Origin: an uncultured Paraprevotella sp. | GTDB taxonomy: Bacteria > Bacteroidota > Bacteroidia > Bacteroidales > Bacteroidaceae | NCBI GenBank assembly: GCA_944320775.1 | Contig: CALUIV010000003.1 | Location: 82,962 to 146,961 of the forward strand | Reading direction: 5' to 3' | DNA length: 64,000 nucleotides | In this document: positions 35,751 through 47,851 of the stretch, piece after piece | Layout of the letters: each line of letters begins with the position of its first letter | Numbering within the stretch: the stretch's first letter is position 1 | Position numbers and translations under genes: made by a program | Notes under the pieces: generated by a model | What the model was told of the DNA's origin: nothing | The model's database searches: none | Seen by the model: the letters and a program-made list of their open reading frames with translations, nothing else

Positions 35751-35795
35751 CACAGAAATAAAACAATGAGAATATAAAAATAAAAATCCGGAACT

Positions 35796-37100
35796 ATGCG
35801 AACAAAACATTTTAATCTTCAATTATTGTTCGTACTGCTTTGTTTTTGCAGTACGGTTCTGTCTGCTTCCGACCTGACTGACAGACTGAAAACCATTCAG
35901 GCAATAAGTCAGATTCAACCTATCGAAAATAAATGTTTCAGTGAAAAATATGTCATCAAGTTCCGGCACCCAGTTGATTATAACGATCCGGAAGGTATGA
36001 CATTTGAACAACGCGTCGTTATCGGCCATGTCGGTTTCGACCGCCCGACAGTCATTGTTACAGAAGGATATGGCGGAGCTTATGCTCATAACCCGGGATA
36101 CACCGAAGAACTGGCTGAGATATTGAATGCCAACCTCGTCCATGTGGAGTACAGATATTTCCTTGAATCCACTCCAGAACCATGTAACTGGGAACATTTG
36201 ACCGTGTGGAATTCCCTGAACGATTTGCATGAAGTAGTAACTGCCCTGAAGGATATTTATCCAGAAAAATGGCTGGCAACAGGTATCAGCAAAGGCGGTA
36301 TGACTTGTATGTTTTATCGTGCCTATTTCCCAAACGATGTTGAAGTATCCGTTCCTTACGTTGCTCCACTCAACAAGGCACCTGAAGACGGCAGACACGA
36401 AACTTTTTTGGAAAAGACTGTTGGTACGCCCAAGGAACGGGCTTGTATCACAGATTTCCAAATTGAAATTCTGAAACGTAAAGACCGTCTCATGCCATTA
36501 TTTGACGCATTGTGCCAACAGAAAAACTATCAATTCAATGTGTCTACTCGAGAAATATACGATTATTGCGTGCTGGAATTTCCTTTTGCTTACTGGCAAT
36601 GGGGCAAGAAAGTCCATCAGCTTCCCGACCTGAACAATGCAAGCGATCAGGAGCTGTTCGACTTTTTTATTCAAAACAGTAGTCCCGATTATTTCCAGCC
36701 TCTTACCGGAAATCTTTCCTTTTTTTATCAGGCAGCACACGAATTAGGATATTATGGCTACGATGTCAAACCGCTTAAACCATATATAGAACTGAATAGC
36801 GCCAAGGACTATCTGACCCATGTTATGCTTCCAAAAGAATTACAAGAAACATCGTTCAGTAACAAAGTGTATAAATACACGGTGAACTATCTGAAAAAGA
36901 ATGATCCGAAAATGATCTTTATTTATGGTGAGAACGATCCCTGGACAGCTTCCGGCGTTTGTACCTGGCTTAACTTTGATAAAAAAGAGAATATGAAATG
37001 TTTCCTGGATCCATGCGGATCTCATGTCTCAAGAATCAATACACTACCGTCAACGCTGAGAAATGAAGTTATAGCGTTAATAAAAAAATGGATGGAATAA
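35796..37100 (+). CDS. Exported S28/S37-type serine peptidase
   Basis: 434 aa with a signal peptide (about residues 1-24, VLSAS). Alpha/beta-hydrolase peptidase of the prolyl-aminopeptidase-like S28/S37 group. A catalytic triad can be placed: Ser165 (TGISKGG), Asp381 (YGENDPWTASG) and His410 (CGSHVSRI). Likely an exo-peptidase acting on short peptides, perhaps after Pro, in the periplasm. S28 and S37 cannot be separated with certainty by eye. Confidence 0.85.
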   Translation: MRTKHFNLQLLFVLLCFCSTVLSASDLTDRLKTIQAISQIQPIENKCFSEKYVIKFRHPVDYNDPEGMTFEQRVVIGHVGFDRPTVIVTEGYGGAYAHNPGYTEELAEILNANLVHVEYRYFLESTPEPCNWEHLTVWNSLNDLHEVVTALKDIYPEKWLATGISKGGMTCMFYRAYFPNDVEVSVPYVAPLNKAPEDGRHETFLEKTVGTPKERACITDFQIEILKRKDRLMPLFDALCQQKNYQFNVSTREIYDYCVLEFPFAYWQWGKKVHQLPDLNNASDQELFDFFIQNSSPDYFQPLTGNLSFFYQAAHELGYYGYDVKPLKPYIELNSAKDYLTHVMLPKELQETSFSNKVYKYTVNYLKKNDPKMIFIYGENDPWTASGVCTWLNFDKKENMKCFLDPCGSHVSRINTLPSTLRNEVIALIKKWME

Positions 37101-37139
37101 AAAATCAAGTTAATGCTGGGGATTTTCAAATTAATTTTA

Positions 37140-37147
37140 TATTTTTG
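37140..37147 (+). promoter_or_regulatory. Promoter -7 element of the fasciclin gene
   Basis: TATTTTTG, 54 bp before the ATG; the -33 box is poor. Confidence 0.4.
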
Positions 37148-37200
37148 AAAGCAAAACCATGCAATACAAGTTATCACAAAAAATAATTACAATATAGCCC

Positions 37201-39354
37201 ATGAAAACCTTAAAACATTTAAAAAAGACAGCCGGCGTTTTCTTTATAGGAACGTTGGCATTAACGAGTTGTCAAGAAAATATTGACACATCAGATTTAT
37301 ATACATTTACCGGAGAGACCGTAAGTAGTCTGCTGTCTCAATCGGATTCTTTAGGTCACTATTACGAGTTATTGAACACGGTAAGGCAGAGTTCCAAAAC
37401 AAACTCTACCATCGCAAGTTTACTATCCGCGAGAGGAAATTACACCTGTTTTGCTCCTTCAAATAATGCCATAAAGAATTATTTGGATACTTTGCGCCTG
37501 CAGAACAAAATTGAATCAGCAGATTTTGATCTGTTTATGGATTCATTAAAAAGTGAGTCTTTTGTTTACGATTCAATTGCCAAAGTAATTGTTTACAACA
37601 GTATTATAGACTGCGGTTCTTCGGAGGCATACGAAACCGCTGTATTCCCCAATGAAGGAGGTACTTTCATTTTGCCTAATATGAATGACAGGTATTTAAC
37701 TGCGAGAGTTCAATCTACAAGCGGACAAAAAAATACTTATTACATTCAGGACGATGCAAAGGTAACCAGTCCGGACAATAAAGTTGAAAACGGATATGTT
37801 CATTATGTATCAAAAGTAATAGCTCCATCTAATGCTACCGTTTACGAACTTTTGGGTGACATTGAAGATATGAAGATATTCAGCGAACTCATCCAAAAAA
37901 CAGGCTGGAGCGATTCATTGACGAAATATATCGATGAGGAATATGAAGAAGAATATTTAAATAATTTAAGCAGTACGCCTATTCCGGAACGTCCTGATGG
38001 TCTTGGAAACATTTTCATGCCAGAACATCGCAAATACGGCTTTACCATATTTGCAGAGCGTGACGCCGTCTTTGAAGAGGCTTTCAATAATGCCGGTATC
38101 ACTTCTGGTACGAACGTAGAAAAATTGGCAGCATATCTGGAAAAAACATACGGAACGAATGCGTCTTTTGCAGGATTGACCTATGGTACAACCATTGAGG
38201 AATTACAAAAACCAACTAATGCTATCAACCGGTTTATTTCTTACCACTTGCTTCCAGTAAAGCTCCCTTCAAACCAACTGGTGATTCATTTCAATGAATA
38301 TGGTTATGACTTGCAGGCCCATAAACAGCAAGGTTATGCAAACATCAGTGTTCCTGTATTCGAGTTTTATGAGACACTCAATGCAAAAGGCATGCGCCGT
38401 CGTTTGCTGAAAATTACAGAAAGTAAGAATAGTGGTGGCATCCGTCTGAACAGAAAAATGAAAATGGATCCGAATTCTTATGAAGAGATATTGGGTGTTG
38501 CAGAAAACATCGAAGGCGTTTTAGTAGACCGTTCAAATCTTGACGGTTACGAAACAGACGCGTTGAATGGTTATATTTATCCGATTGAAAGCATGTTGGT
38601 TTATGATGATGTAGCCATGAATGAAGTCTTCAATGATCGTATCCGTTTTGATATTGCTGCATTAATGTGGGAAATGATCAATCTGGGCTACAGACGTCCG
38701 ATGGGACTCTATCCGAACAACATGGAAAGCTTGTATTTCCCACAAGAGTTTAAGATGGCTAATATAGAAACTCAAGAGGGTACTATTTTCAACTATCTGG
38801 CTGCATGGAATGCTAACGGATATGCTAATTTCCAAGGTGATGAAGTTAATATCATTGGAAACTACGACGTAACAATCAAGTTACCTCCAGTTCCTACAGC
38901 CGGAACATATGAAGTAAGATATGGTTATGGTGCGTTCCCATCAAGAGGTATGGCCCAAATTTATTTTGGAGAAAAAGGAAATGGAAAAGTACCTCAACCA
39001 GCAGGTATCCCTATCGATTTAACAAAGAATGGTCTAACTTATGGTTGGCAGCCCAACACTGAACACGATGTGGAATTGACAACAGAAATCAATAAAAACA
39101 TGCGTAACAAGGATCATATGCTGGCAACACGCTATACTAATTACTGGGGTACTGGATATACTCTCGATCAACGTCCTAACGGAGAATCAATGCGTCGAAT
39201 AATTTATCGTGGAAATATGGATCCAGATAAAGAATATTATATCCGAATTAAATCCGTATTAGACGATAAAAACAAACAATTGTTCATCGATTATATGGAA
39301 TTAGTACCACGTTCTGTCTATGATAATCCAACAACACCAGAAGATGCATGGTAA
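37201..39354 (+). CDS. Fasciclin-domain lipoprotein
   Basis: 717 aa surface lipoprotein: lipobox ending at Cys24 (LALTSCQEN). Residues about 40-220 and 240-450 look like fasciclin (FAS1) domains, with 'NYTCFAPSNNAIKNYLDTL' and 'YGFTIFAERDAVFEEAFNN'. The C-terminal part ('AGTYEVRYGYGAFPSRGMAQ' and on) is beta-rich and may bind a ligand. FAS1 domains mediate adhesion. In Bacteroidetes such genes are often next to SusC/SusD pairs; here none is adjacent. It ends with a strong terminator. Confidence 0.8.
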   Translation: MKTLKHLKKTAGVFFIGTLALTSCQENIDTSDLYTFTGETVSSLLSQSDSLGHYYELLNTVRQSSKTNSTIASLLSARGNYTCFAPSNNAIKNYLDTLRLQNKIESADFDLFMDSLKSESFVYDSIAKVIVYNSIIDCGSSEAYETAVFPNEGGTFILPNMNDRYLTARVQSTSGQKNTYYIQDDAKVTSPDNKVENGYVHYVSKVIAPSNATVYELLGDIEDMKIFSELIQKTGWSDSLTKYIDEEYEEEYLNNLSSTPIPERPDGLGNIFMPEHRKYGFTIFAERDAVFEEAFNNAGITSGTNVEKLAAYLEKTYGTNASFAGLTYGTTIEELQKPTNAINRFISYHLLPVKLPSNQLVIHFNEYGYDLQAHKQQGYANISVPVFEFYETLNAKGMRRRLLKITESKNSGGIRLNRKMKMDPNSYEEILGVAENIEGVLVDRSNLDGYETDALNGYIYPIESMLVYDDVAMNEVFNDRIRFDIAALMWEMINLGYRRPMGLYPNNMESLYFPQEFKMANIETQEGTIFNYLAAWNANGYANFQGDEVNIIGNYDVTIKLPPVPTAGTYEVRYGYGAFPSRGMAQIYFGEKGNGKVPQPAGIPIDLTKNGLTYGWQPNTEHDVELTTEINKNMRNKDHMLATRYTNYWGTGYTLDQRPNGESMRRIIYRGNMDPDKEYYIRIKSVLDDKNKQLFIDYMELVPRSVYDNPTTPEDAW

Positions 39355-39400
39355 AAATAAATCAGCCATAATCTAATATTTATTGAAAAACAACCTTATA

Positions 39401-39449
39401 AAAGAAGATGGTTCAAAAATTTAAATATTTTTGCAACCATCTTCTTTTT
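39401..39449 (+). terminator. Terminator of the fasciclin gene
   Basis: AAAGAAGATGGTT (39401-39413) pairs with AACCATCTTCTTT (39435-39447), followed by TTTT. Confidence 0.85.
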
Positions 39450-39516
39450 TTGAATATACCCTAAATTGGGGATTGCATGAATTAAAAAAATCAATTTACT
39501 TTGCCCAAAAAGAATT

Positions 39517-40173
39517 ATGAGATATAAAGTATTATTCAGTATTATAGCTATTTCCAGCTATATGTATGCAACAACATCAAGTTATAAACCTTTCATAAAA
39601 ACATCAAACATGAAAATGACAAGTCAAGAAAACACTATTTTAAATACTAGTTTAGCAGAACCACAAGTAAAGAGTGAAACTATTTTTTTAAAAGGAAAAC
39701 CTATACAGACAATCGGCTCTCTCCCTCAAAAAGGAACAGAGGCTCCTGATTTTACAGGAACAGACAAAGACCTAAACGATATCAGTTTAAAAGATTTTAA
39801 AGGAAAAACAGTCGTACTTAATATTTTCCCTAGTTTAGATACACCAACTTGTGCCGCATCCGTGCGTTATTTCAACGAAACTGCTTCTACATTAAATCAA
39901 ACAGTAGTTCTGTGTATTTCTATGGATTTACCTTTTGCACAACGACGTTTCTGTACAACAGAAGGACTAAACAATGTTCTGCCAATTTCTATTTTCCGTA
40001 GTGATAGCTTCAAAAAAAACTATCCCATTCTAATCAAAGAAGGTCCAATGAAAGATCTATGTGCTCGAGCTGTTATTGTCATAGATGCCAATGGGAAAAT
40101 CATCTATACAGAACTAGTAAAAGAAATCAGCGAAGAGCCCAATTATGATGCCATACTTAAAATCTTGAAATAA
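39517..40173 (+). CDS. tpx: Thiol peroxidase with export signal
   Basis: 218 aa peroxiredoxin of the Tpx type that reduces peroxides. Peroxidatic Cys112 is in 'FPSLDTPTCAAS' and resolving Cys146 in 'RRFCTTEG'; the 34-residue spacing is that of Tpx. Unlike the common cytosolic form of about 168 aa, it has about 50 extra N-terminal residues starting with a hydrophobic stretch (MRYKVLFSIIAISSYMYATT) that looks like a signal peptide, so it probably works in the periplasm. An internal Met at about residue 32 is a possible second start. Own terminator downstream. Confidence 0.9.
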   Translation: MRYKVLFSIIAISSYMYATTSSYKPFIKTSNMKMTSQENTILNTSLAEPQVKSETIFLKGKPIQTIGSLPQKGTEAPDFTGTDKDLNDISLKDFKGKTVVLNIFPSLDTPTCAASVRYFNETASTLNQTVVLCISMDLPFAQRRFCTTEGLNNVLPISIFRSDSFKKNYPILIKEGPMKDLCARAVIVIDANGKIIYTELVKEISEEPNYDAILKILK

Positions 40174-40198
40174 ATTAATTCTAGAATTACAAAAAAAT

Positions 40199-40226
40199 AA
40201 GAGAGTGGTAATGCACTCTCTTATTT
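40199..40226 (+). terminator. Terminator of tpx
   Basis: AAGAGAGT (40199-40206) and ACTCTCTT (40215-40222), followed by ATTTT; it also lies at the end of the converging GH2 gene. Confidence 0.75.
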
Positions 40227-40280
40227 TCATATAGAATCAATATGATCAACTAAAAATTACTTCATAAAATATCAATCTTT

Positions 40281-44363
<4,083 letters not shown>

Positions 44364-44380
44364 TTATTATAGGTTTTAAA

Positions 44381-45898
44381 TTATCGCGAAAAACGTTTGC
44401 GGATTCTTTCCAATATACTTGTATTGCGCCGCAAAACTCCAAACGATAAAAGCAAAGAGCCCAACAGCGCGACACTACCGAATGCATATTTCAACAAAAT
44501 ATTACTTTGCAGACAGCAATACAACGTCAGCAAAAGGACAACCAACTGACTCAAGAAAAACTTCAATACATTCCGTTCCAGCCGAAACCCATATCGTTTG
44601 GAATAAACCCAATGAATCAATAGAAAATCAAACAATCCCGATATGGCTAAGGCAACACCAGTACCGAACAGCCCTCCTATCTGATATCCCAATACAACCG
44701 CTATCACCATAAAAATGTAATACACCACATCCATAGACAGAAACATCAGCGAGTCTCCTTTGGAAAGCGCCAGATATGCGACCGGCAAAGTAGCCGCCTT
44801 AAAAAGCATATAAATAGCCGCACAAACTGCCATGTCAACCAATACCAAATAAGCTGACGAATAAAGTAAATACACAACCATGGGCATAGCCAACATAAAA
44901 AAGACCAAAATAGGCCCCATCAACATCACGCAGATTTCCAATTGCTGATTAACCGTACGATTACATTTCTCCAAATCATCACCTATTGCAGACAAACGCG
45001 GATAATAATCAGCCTCCATAGCTACAAAAACCATACCTGCATAGGTAACAATCAAGCTATATCCCAAACGGTAAAAAGCCACATCTTCTAAAGAGCCCAT
45101 ACGAAAAAGCAACGATGGAATCATCAGTTCTGCCAGACTTCCAGCCACGGCAGCCAAAACAAAAGCCACCCCAAGGCGTACCATGTTTTTTCCTCGATAG
45201 AATACGTTATAATCAAACAGACTAATCTTCCATGGATAAACCTGAGCCGAATAATAAATGTGAATTGCAGCAAGAATAAAAGAACTGAACACCAATGCAC
45301 CAACAATACCATTCACACCAAAAAAGTAATATAAAGGAATTGTCGTCAGTAATGTTGTCAAAGCTCCCAAGGCAGAAATACCGACAATCCGTTTTAAATG
45401 CCGTGTTCCTTTCAATACAGCCTGTTCTGCACCCATTATAGCCGTGAATCCGACTACAGGAGAAAGCAACATCAATGCGCTTGAATAAGAAAAATTGCCA
45501 TCAAAAGCCAAATAAATAATCAATGGTGATAATAAGACAGACAACAGTGTTCCCGCCAAAGCTGTCCACACGCCCCATGTCCGCACCAAACGGACATCAT
45601 CAAGCAAATCCTCTAAAGTTCCATTTTCATAAAGAGCTGAAATTTGTCGAACACCACTGGTTGCCAATCCCAGATTCGAAATATTGGCCAAAAATGAAGT
45701 CACACTATTGTACAAGACCACAAGCCCCATTCCAGCAGGTCCCAACAAAATAGCAGCCAACTTGTTACGAAGAACAGAAACAAGCATCGTCAGCCCCTGA
45801 ACTCCACCAAACGCTCCCGTATATTTCACAACCTGTGCATAAGTTGCCTCTGTCCGGTCCTGTTTTTTTTGCTGCAACGATTCTTTTGCCTGATTCAT
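44381..45898 (-). CDS. Wzx-like polysaccharide flippase
   Basis: 505 aa membrane protein with about 12-14 helices, of the Wzx/RfbX (MOP) family, which moves lipid-linked oligosaccharides across the inner membrane for surface polysaccharide building. The N-terminal 'GVQGLTMLVSVLRNKLAAIL' and 'GPAGMGLVVLYNSV' are typical for O-antigen translocases. No other polysaccharide-synthesis genes follow; only a glycosyltransferase sits divergently upstream, suggesting a small scattered locus. Confidence 0.85.
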   Translation of the reverse strand: MNQAKESLQQKKQDRTEATYAQVVKYTGAFGGVQGLTMLVSVLRNKLAAILLGPAGMGLVVLYNSVTSFLANISNLGLATSGVRQISALYENGTLEDLLDDVRLVRTWGVWTALAGTLLSVLLSPLIIYLAFDGNFSYSSALMLLSPVVGFTAIMGAEQAVLKGTRHLKRIVGISALGALTTLLTTIPLYYFFGVNGIVGALVFSSFILAAIHIYYSAQVYPWKISLFDYNVFYRGKNMVRLGVAFVLAAVAGSLAELMIPSLLFRMGSLEDVAFYRLGYSLIVTYAGMVFVAMEADYYPRLSAIGDDLEKCNRTVNQQLEICVMLMGPILVFFMLAMPMVVYLLYSSAYLVLVDMAVCAAIYMLFKAATLPVAYLALSKGDSLMFLSMDVVYYIFMVIAVVLGYQIGGLFGTGVALAISGLFDFLLIHWVYSKRYGFRLERNVLKFFLSQLVVLLLTLYCCLQSNILLKYAFGSVALLGSLLLSFGVLRRNTSILERIRKRFSR

Positions 45899-45926
45899 GC
45901 CTTCCTGTCATCTAATCTTTACAAAG

Positions 45927-45965
45927 CAAAGATAATCCTTTTTAGCGGAAAAAAGTGTATCTTTG
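45927..45965. promoter_or_regulatory. Back-to-back promoters of flippase and glycosyltransferase
   Basis: On the minus strand TATCTTTG (complement of 45927-45934) drives the flippase. On the plus strand TATCTTTG (45958-45965) drives the glycosyltransferase. They are about 24 bp apart, so the two promoters overlap and may compete. The -33 boxes are weak. Confidence 0.55.
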
Positions 45966-45981
45966 TTCTAAAATCAAAAAA

Positions 45982-47073
45982 ATGAGAATTTTATTACTTG
46001 GAGAATACAGTAACGTACATTGGACTCTGGCAGAAGGTCTTCGAGCTCTAGGGCATCAGGTTACAGTCGTTTCTGACGGTGACGATTGGAAAAACTACCC
46101 GCGCGATGTCAATCTCCGGCGTGGTAAAGGACCGGCATCAGCTATAAACTATCTGTTCCGTGTACTCCGTCTGCTCCCCACATGGCGAGGTTATGATGTC
46201 GTACAACTAATTAACCCGCTTTTTCTGGAACTGAAAGCCGAACACCAATATTATATTTACCGATTTATTAAACGCTATAATCAGAAGGTTTTTCTTGCTG
46301 CATACGGTATGGATTATTACTGGGTTCATGCCGGCTTAGACGGCCATACATTCCGGTATTCAGACTTTAATATAGGCAAACAGTTCCGCCAATCACCCGA
46401 CATCGAACAATGGAAATCGGAATGGCTCCACGGTGAAAAAGGCAAGCTCAACCGTTATATAGCACAAACATGTGATGGCATTATTGCCGGATTGTATGAA
46501 TATGATGCCAGCTATCGGCCATTTTTTCCGGATAAACTGACCTATATACCTTTTCCTATCAACAGAAGTCTAATTTATCCGGCTCAACTGAAAGATGACG
46601 GACAAATCCGTTTTTTTATCGGAATACAAAAAAAACGGAATGCTTATAAAGGAACAGATATCATGCTGCGTGCCCTGGAACGTATGACTGCCCAATACCC
46701 ACATTGCAAAATCTGCAAGGCTGAATCAATTCCATTTCCAGAATATCAGAACATGATGAATCATTGTGAAGTACTCCTCGATCAACTTTACAGCTACACT
46801 CCAGCTATGAATGCTTTGCTGGCTATGGCCAAAGGAATTGTTGTTGTAGGAGGAGGAGAACCGGAGAATTATCAAATAATAAAAGAAGAAAGACTCCGAC
46901 CAATCATCAATGTGCATCCCGATGAAGAACATGTCTATCAACAATTGGTCATGCTGGCAGAAACCCCGGATCTGATTAAGCTCAAAGCAGCAGAAAGCAT
47001 TGAGTATATCAAAAAACATCACGATCACATACATGTAGCACAACAATACATCGATTTTTGGAAAAGTAAATGA
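45982..47073 (+). CDS. Glycosyltransferase (GT-B fold, GT4-like)
   Basis: 363 aa soluble or membrane-associated glycosyltransferase. N-terminal 'MRILLLGEYSNVHWTLAEGL' and C-terminal 'LLDQLYSYTPAMNALLAMAKG' followed by 'VVVGGGEPE' are of the GT-B nucleotide-sugar-binding style. The start is placed at 45982 because the upstream in-frame start (45955) precedes the promoter's -7 box. Divergent from the flippase, so both may serve the same surface glycan. Sugar and acceptor cannot be told. Confidence 0.8.
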   Translation: MRILLLGEYSNVHWTLAEGLRALGHQVTVVSDGDDWKNYPRDVNLRRGKGPASAINYLFRVLRLLPTWRGYDVVQLINPLFLELKAEHQYYIYRFIKRYNQKVFLAAYGMDYYWVHAGLDGHTFRYSDFNIGKQFRQSPDIEQWKSEWLHGEKGKLNRYIAQTCDGIIAGLYEYDASYRPFFPDKLTYIPFPINRSLIYPAQLKDDGQIRFFIGIQKKRNAYKGTDIMLRALERMTAQYPHCKICKAESIPFPEYQNMMNHCEVLLDQLYSYTPAMNALLAMAKGIVVVGGGEPENYQIIKEERLRPIINVHPDEEHVYQQLVMLAETPDLIKLKAAESIEYIKKHHDHIHVAQQYIDFWKSK

Positions 47074-47142
47074 ATCATTCGAAGGAAAATCTCTTGGATT
47101 CTCTTGGATTCATCATTACAAACAAAAAAGTACGCGCTAACG

Positions 47143-47174
47143 TTTGGATATATAAAAAAAAGATTATACCTTTG
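47143..47174 (+). promoter_or_regulatory. Promoter of the tRNA cluster
   Basis: TTTG (47143-47146), a 20-bp spacer and TACCTTTG (47167-47174). A GCATTC/GAATGC hairpin (47192-47210) lies in the leader before the first tRNA. Confidence 0.75.
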
Positions 47175-47223
47175 CATCGCAAAAGAAAAAAGCATTCTTT
47201 TTTTGAATGCACTGCTTTAGGAA

Positions 47224-47310
47224 GGAAGTTTGGGTGAGTGGCTGAAACCACCAGTTTGCTAAACTGACGTGCGGGTTACCGTACCGGGGGTTCGAATCCC
47301 CCAGCTTCCG
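47224..47310 (+). tRNA. tRNA-Ser (GCT), copy 1
   Basis: 87 nt with a 7-bp acceptor stem GGAAGTT / AGCTTCC, discriminator G, anticodon loop TTGCTAA (GCT, codons AGC/AGU), T arm GGGGGTTCGAATCCCCC and a long class II variable arm (GCGG GTTA CCGT). CCA is not encoded. Identical to copy 2 exactly 300 bp downstream. Confidence 0.95.
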
Positions 47311-47316
47311 CAAAAT

Positions 47317-47388
47317 GGCGCTTTCGTCTAGCGGCTAGGACACATGCCTCTCACGCATGGAACACGGGTTCGATTCCCGTAGGCGCTA
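47317..47388 (+). tRNA. tRNA-Glu (CTC), copy 1
   Basis: 72 nt; acceptor GGCGCTT pairs with AGGCGCT (with two G-U pairs), discriminator A, anticodon stem CATGC/GCATG and loop CTCTCAC (CTC, codon GAG). The next three bases (47389-47391) are CCA, unlike in copy 2. Confidence 0.95.
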
Positions 47389-47412
47389 CCATTTAAAAGC
47401 AGTTTTCATAAC

Positions 47413-47484
47413 GGCGCTTTCGTCTAGCGGCTAGGACACATGCCTCTCACGCATGGAACACGGGTTCGATTCCCGTAGGCGCTA
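47413..47484 (+). tRNA. tRNA-Glu (CTC), copy 2
   Basis: Identical to copy 1 over 72 nt, 96 bp downstream; here the base after the discriminator A is followed by CAAAAA, so CCA is not encoded. Confidence 0.95.
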
Positions 47485-47523
47485 CAAAAAGAAAGTACAA
47501 CTTTCTAAAATCCGAAAACGGAA

Positions 47524-47610
47524 GGAAGTTTGGGTGAGTGGCTGAAACCACCAGTTTGCTAAACTGACGTGCGGGTTACCGTACCGGGGGTTCGAATCCC
47601 CCAGCTTCCG
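47524..47610 (+). tRNA. tRNA-Ser (GCT), copy 2
   Basis: Identical to copy 1. The identity extends a few bases on both sides (GAA before, CAA after), as expected from a recent duplication or gene conversion. Confidence 0.95.
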
Positions 47611-47659
47611 CAACGAGACTAAAAGAAGGTATTCAATTAAACCTTCGCTCAAAGAGTCA

Positions 47660-47694
47660 AAGCACCGTATATCAATTGATTACGGTGCTTTTTT
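47660..47694 (+). terminator. Terminator of the tRNA cluster
   Basis: AGCACCGTA (47661-47669) pairs with TACGGTGCT (47681-47689), followed by TTTTT. Confidence 0.85.
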
Positions 47695-47851
47695 CGTATA
47701 TTTTTGTTTCAAGGTAAAGGCCATCCAGCATCGGTTGGCAGTCAATCTTAGCTCACTTATTATTCTTGAGGATTTAACAAATAGTTATAAAAAAGATGTA
47801 TCTTTACATCATGAAACGCCAACAAATAAATTACTCACTGTCATTCGAATA

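Noticed and set aside
47074-47851. Attachment-site duplication marking an integrated element at the tRNA genes
   Set aside because: The tRNA 3' ends recur only in the tRNA copies themselves; no second copy is found next to the helicase or dnaA, and no integrase is present.
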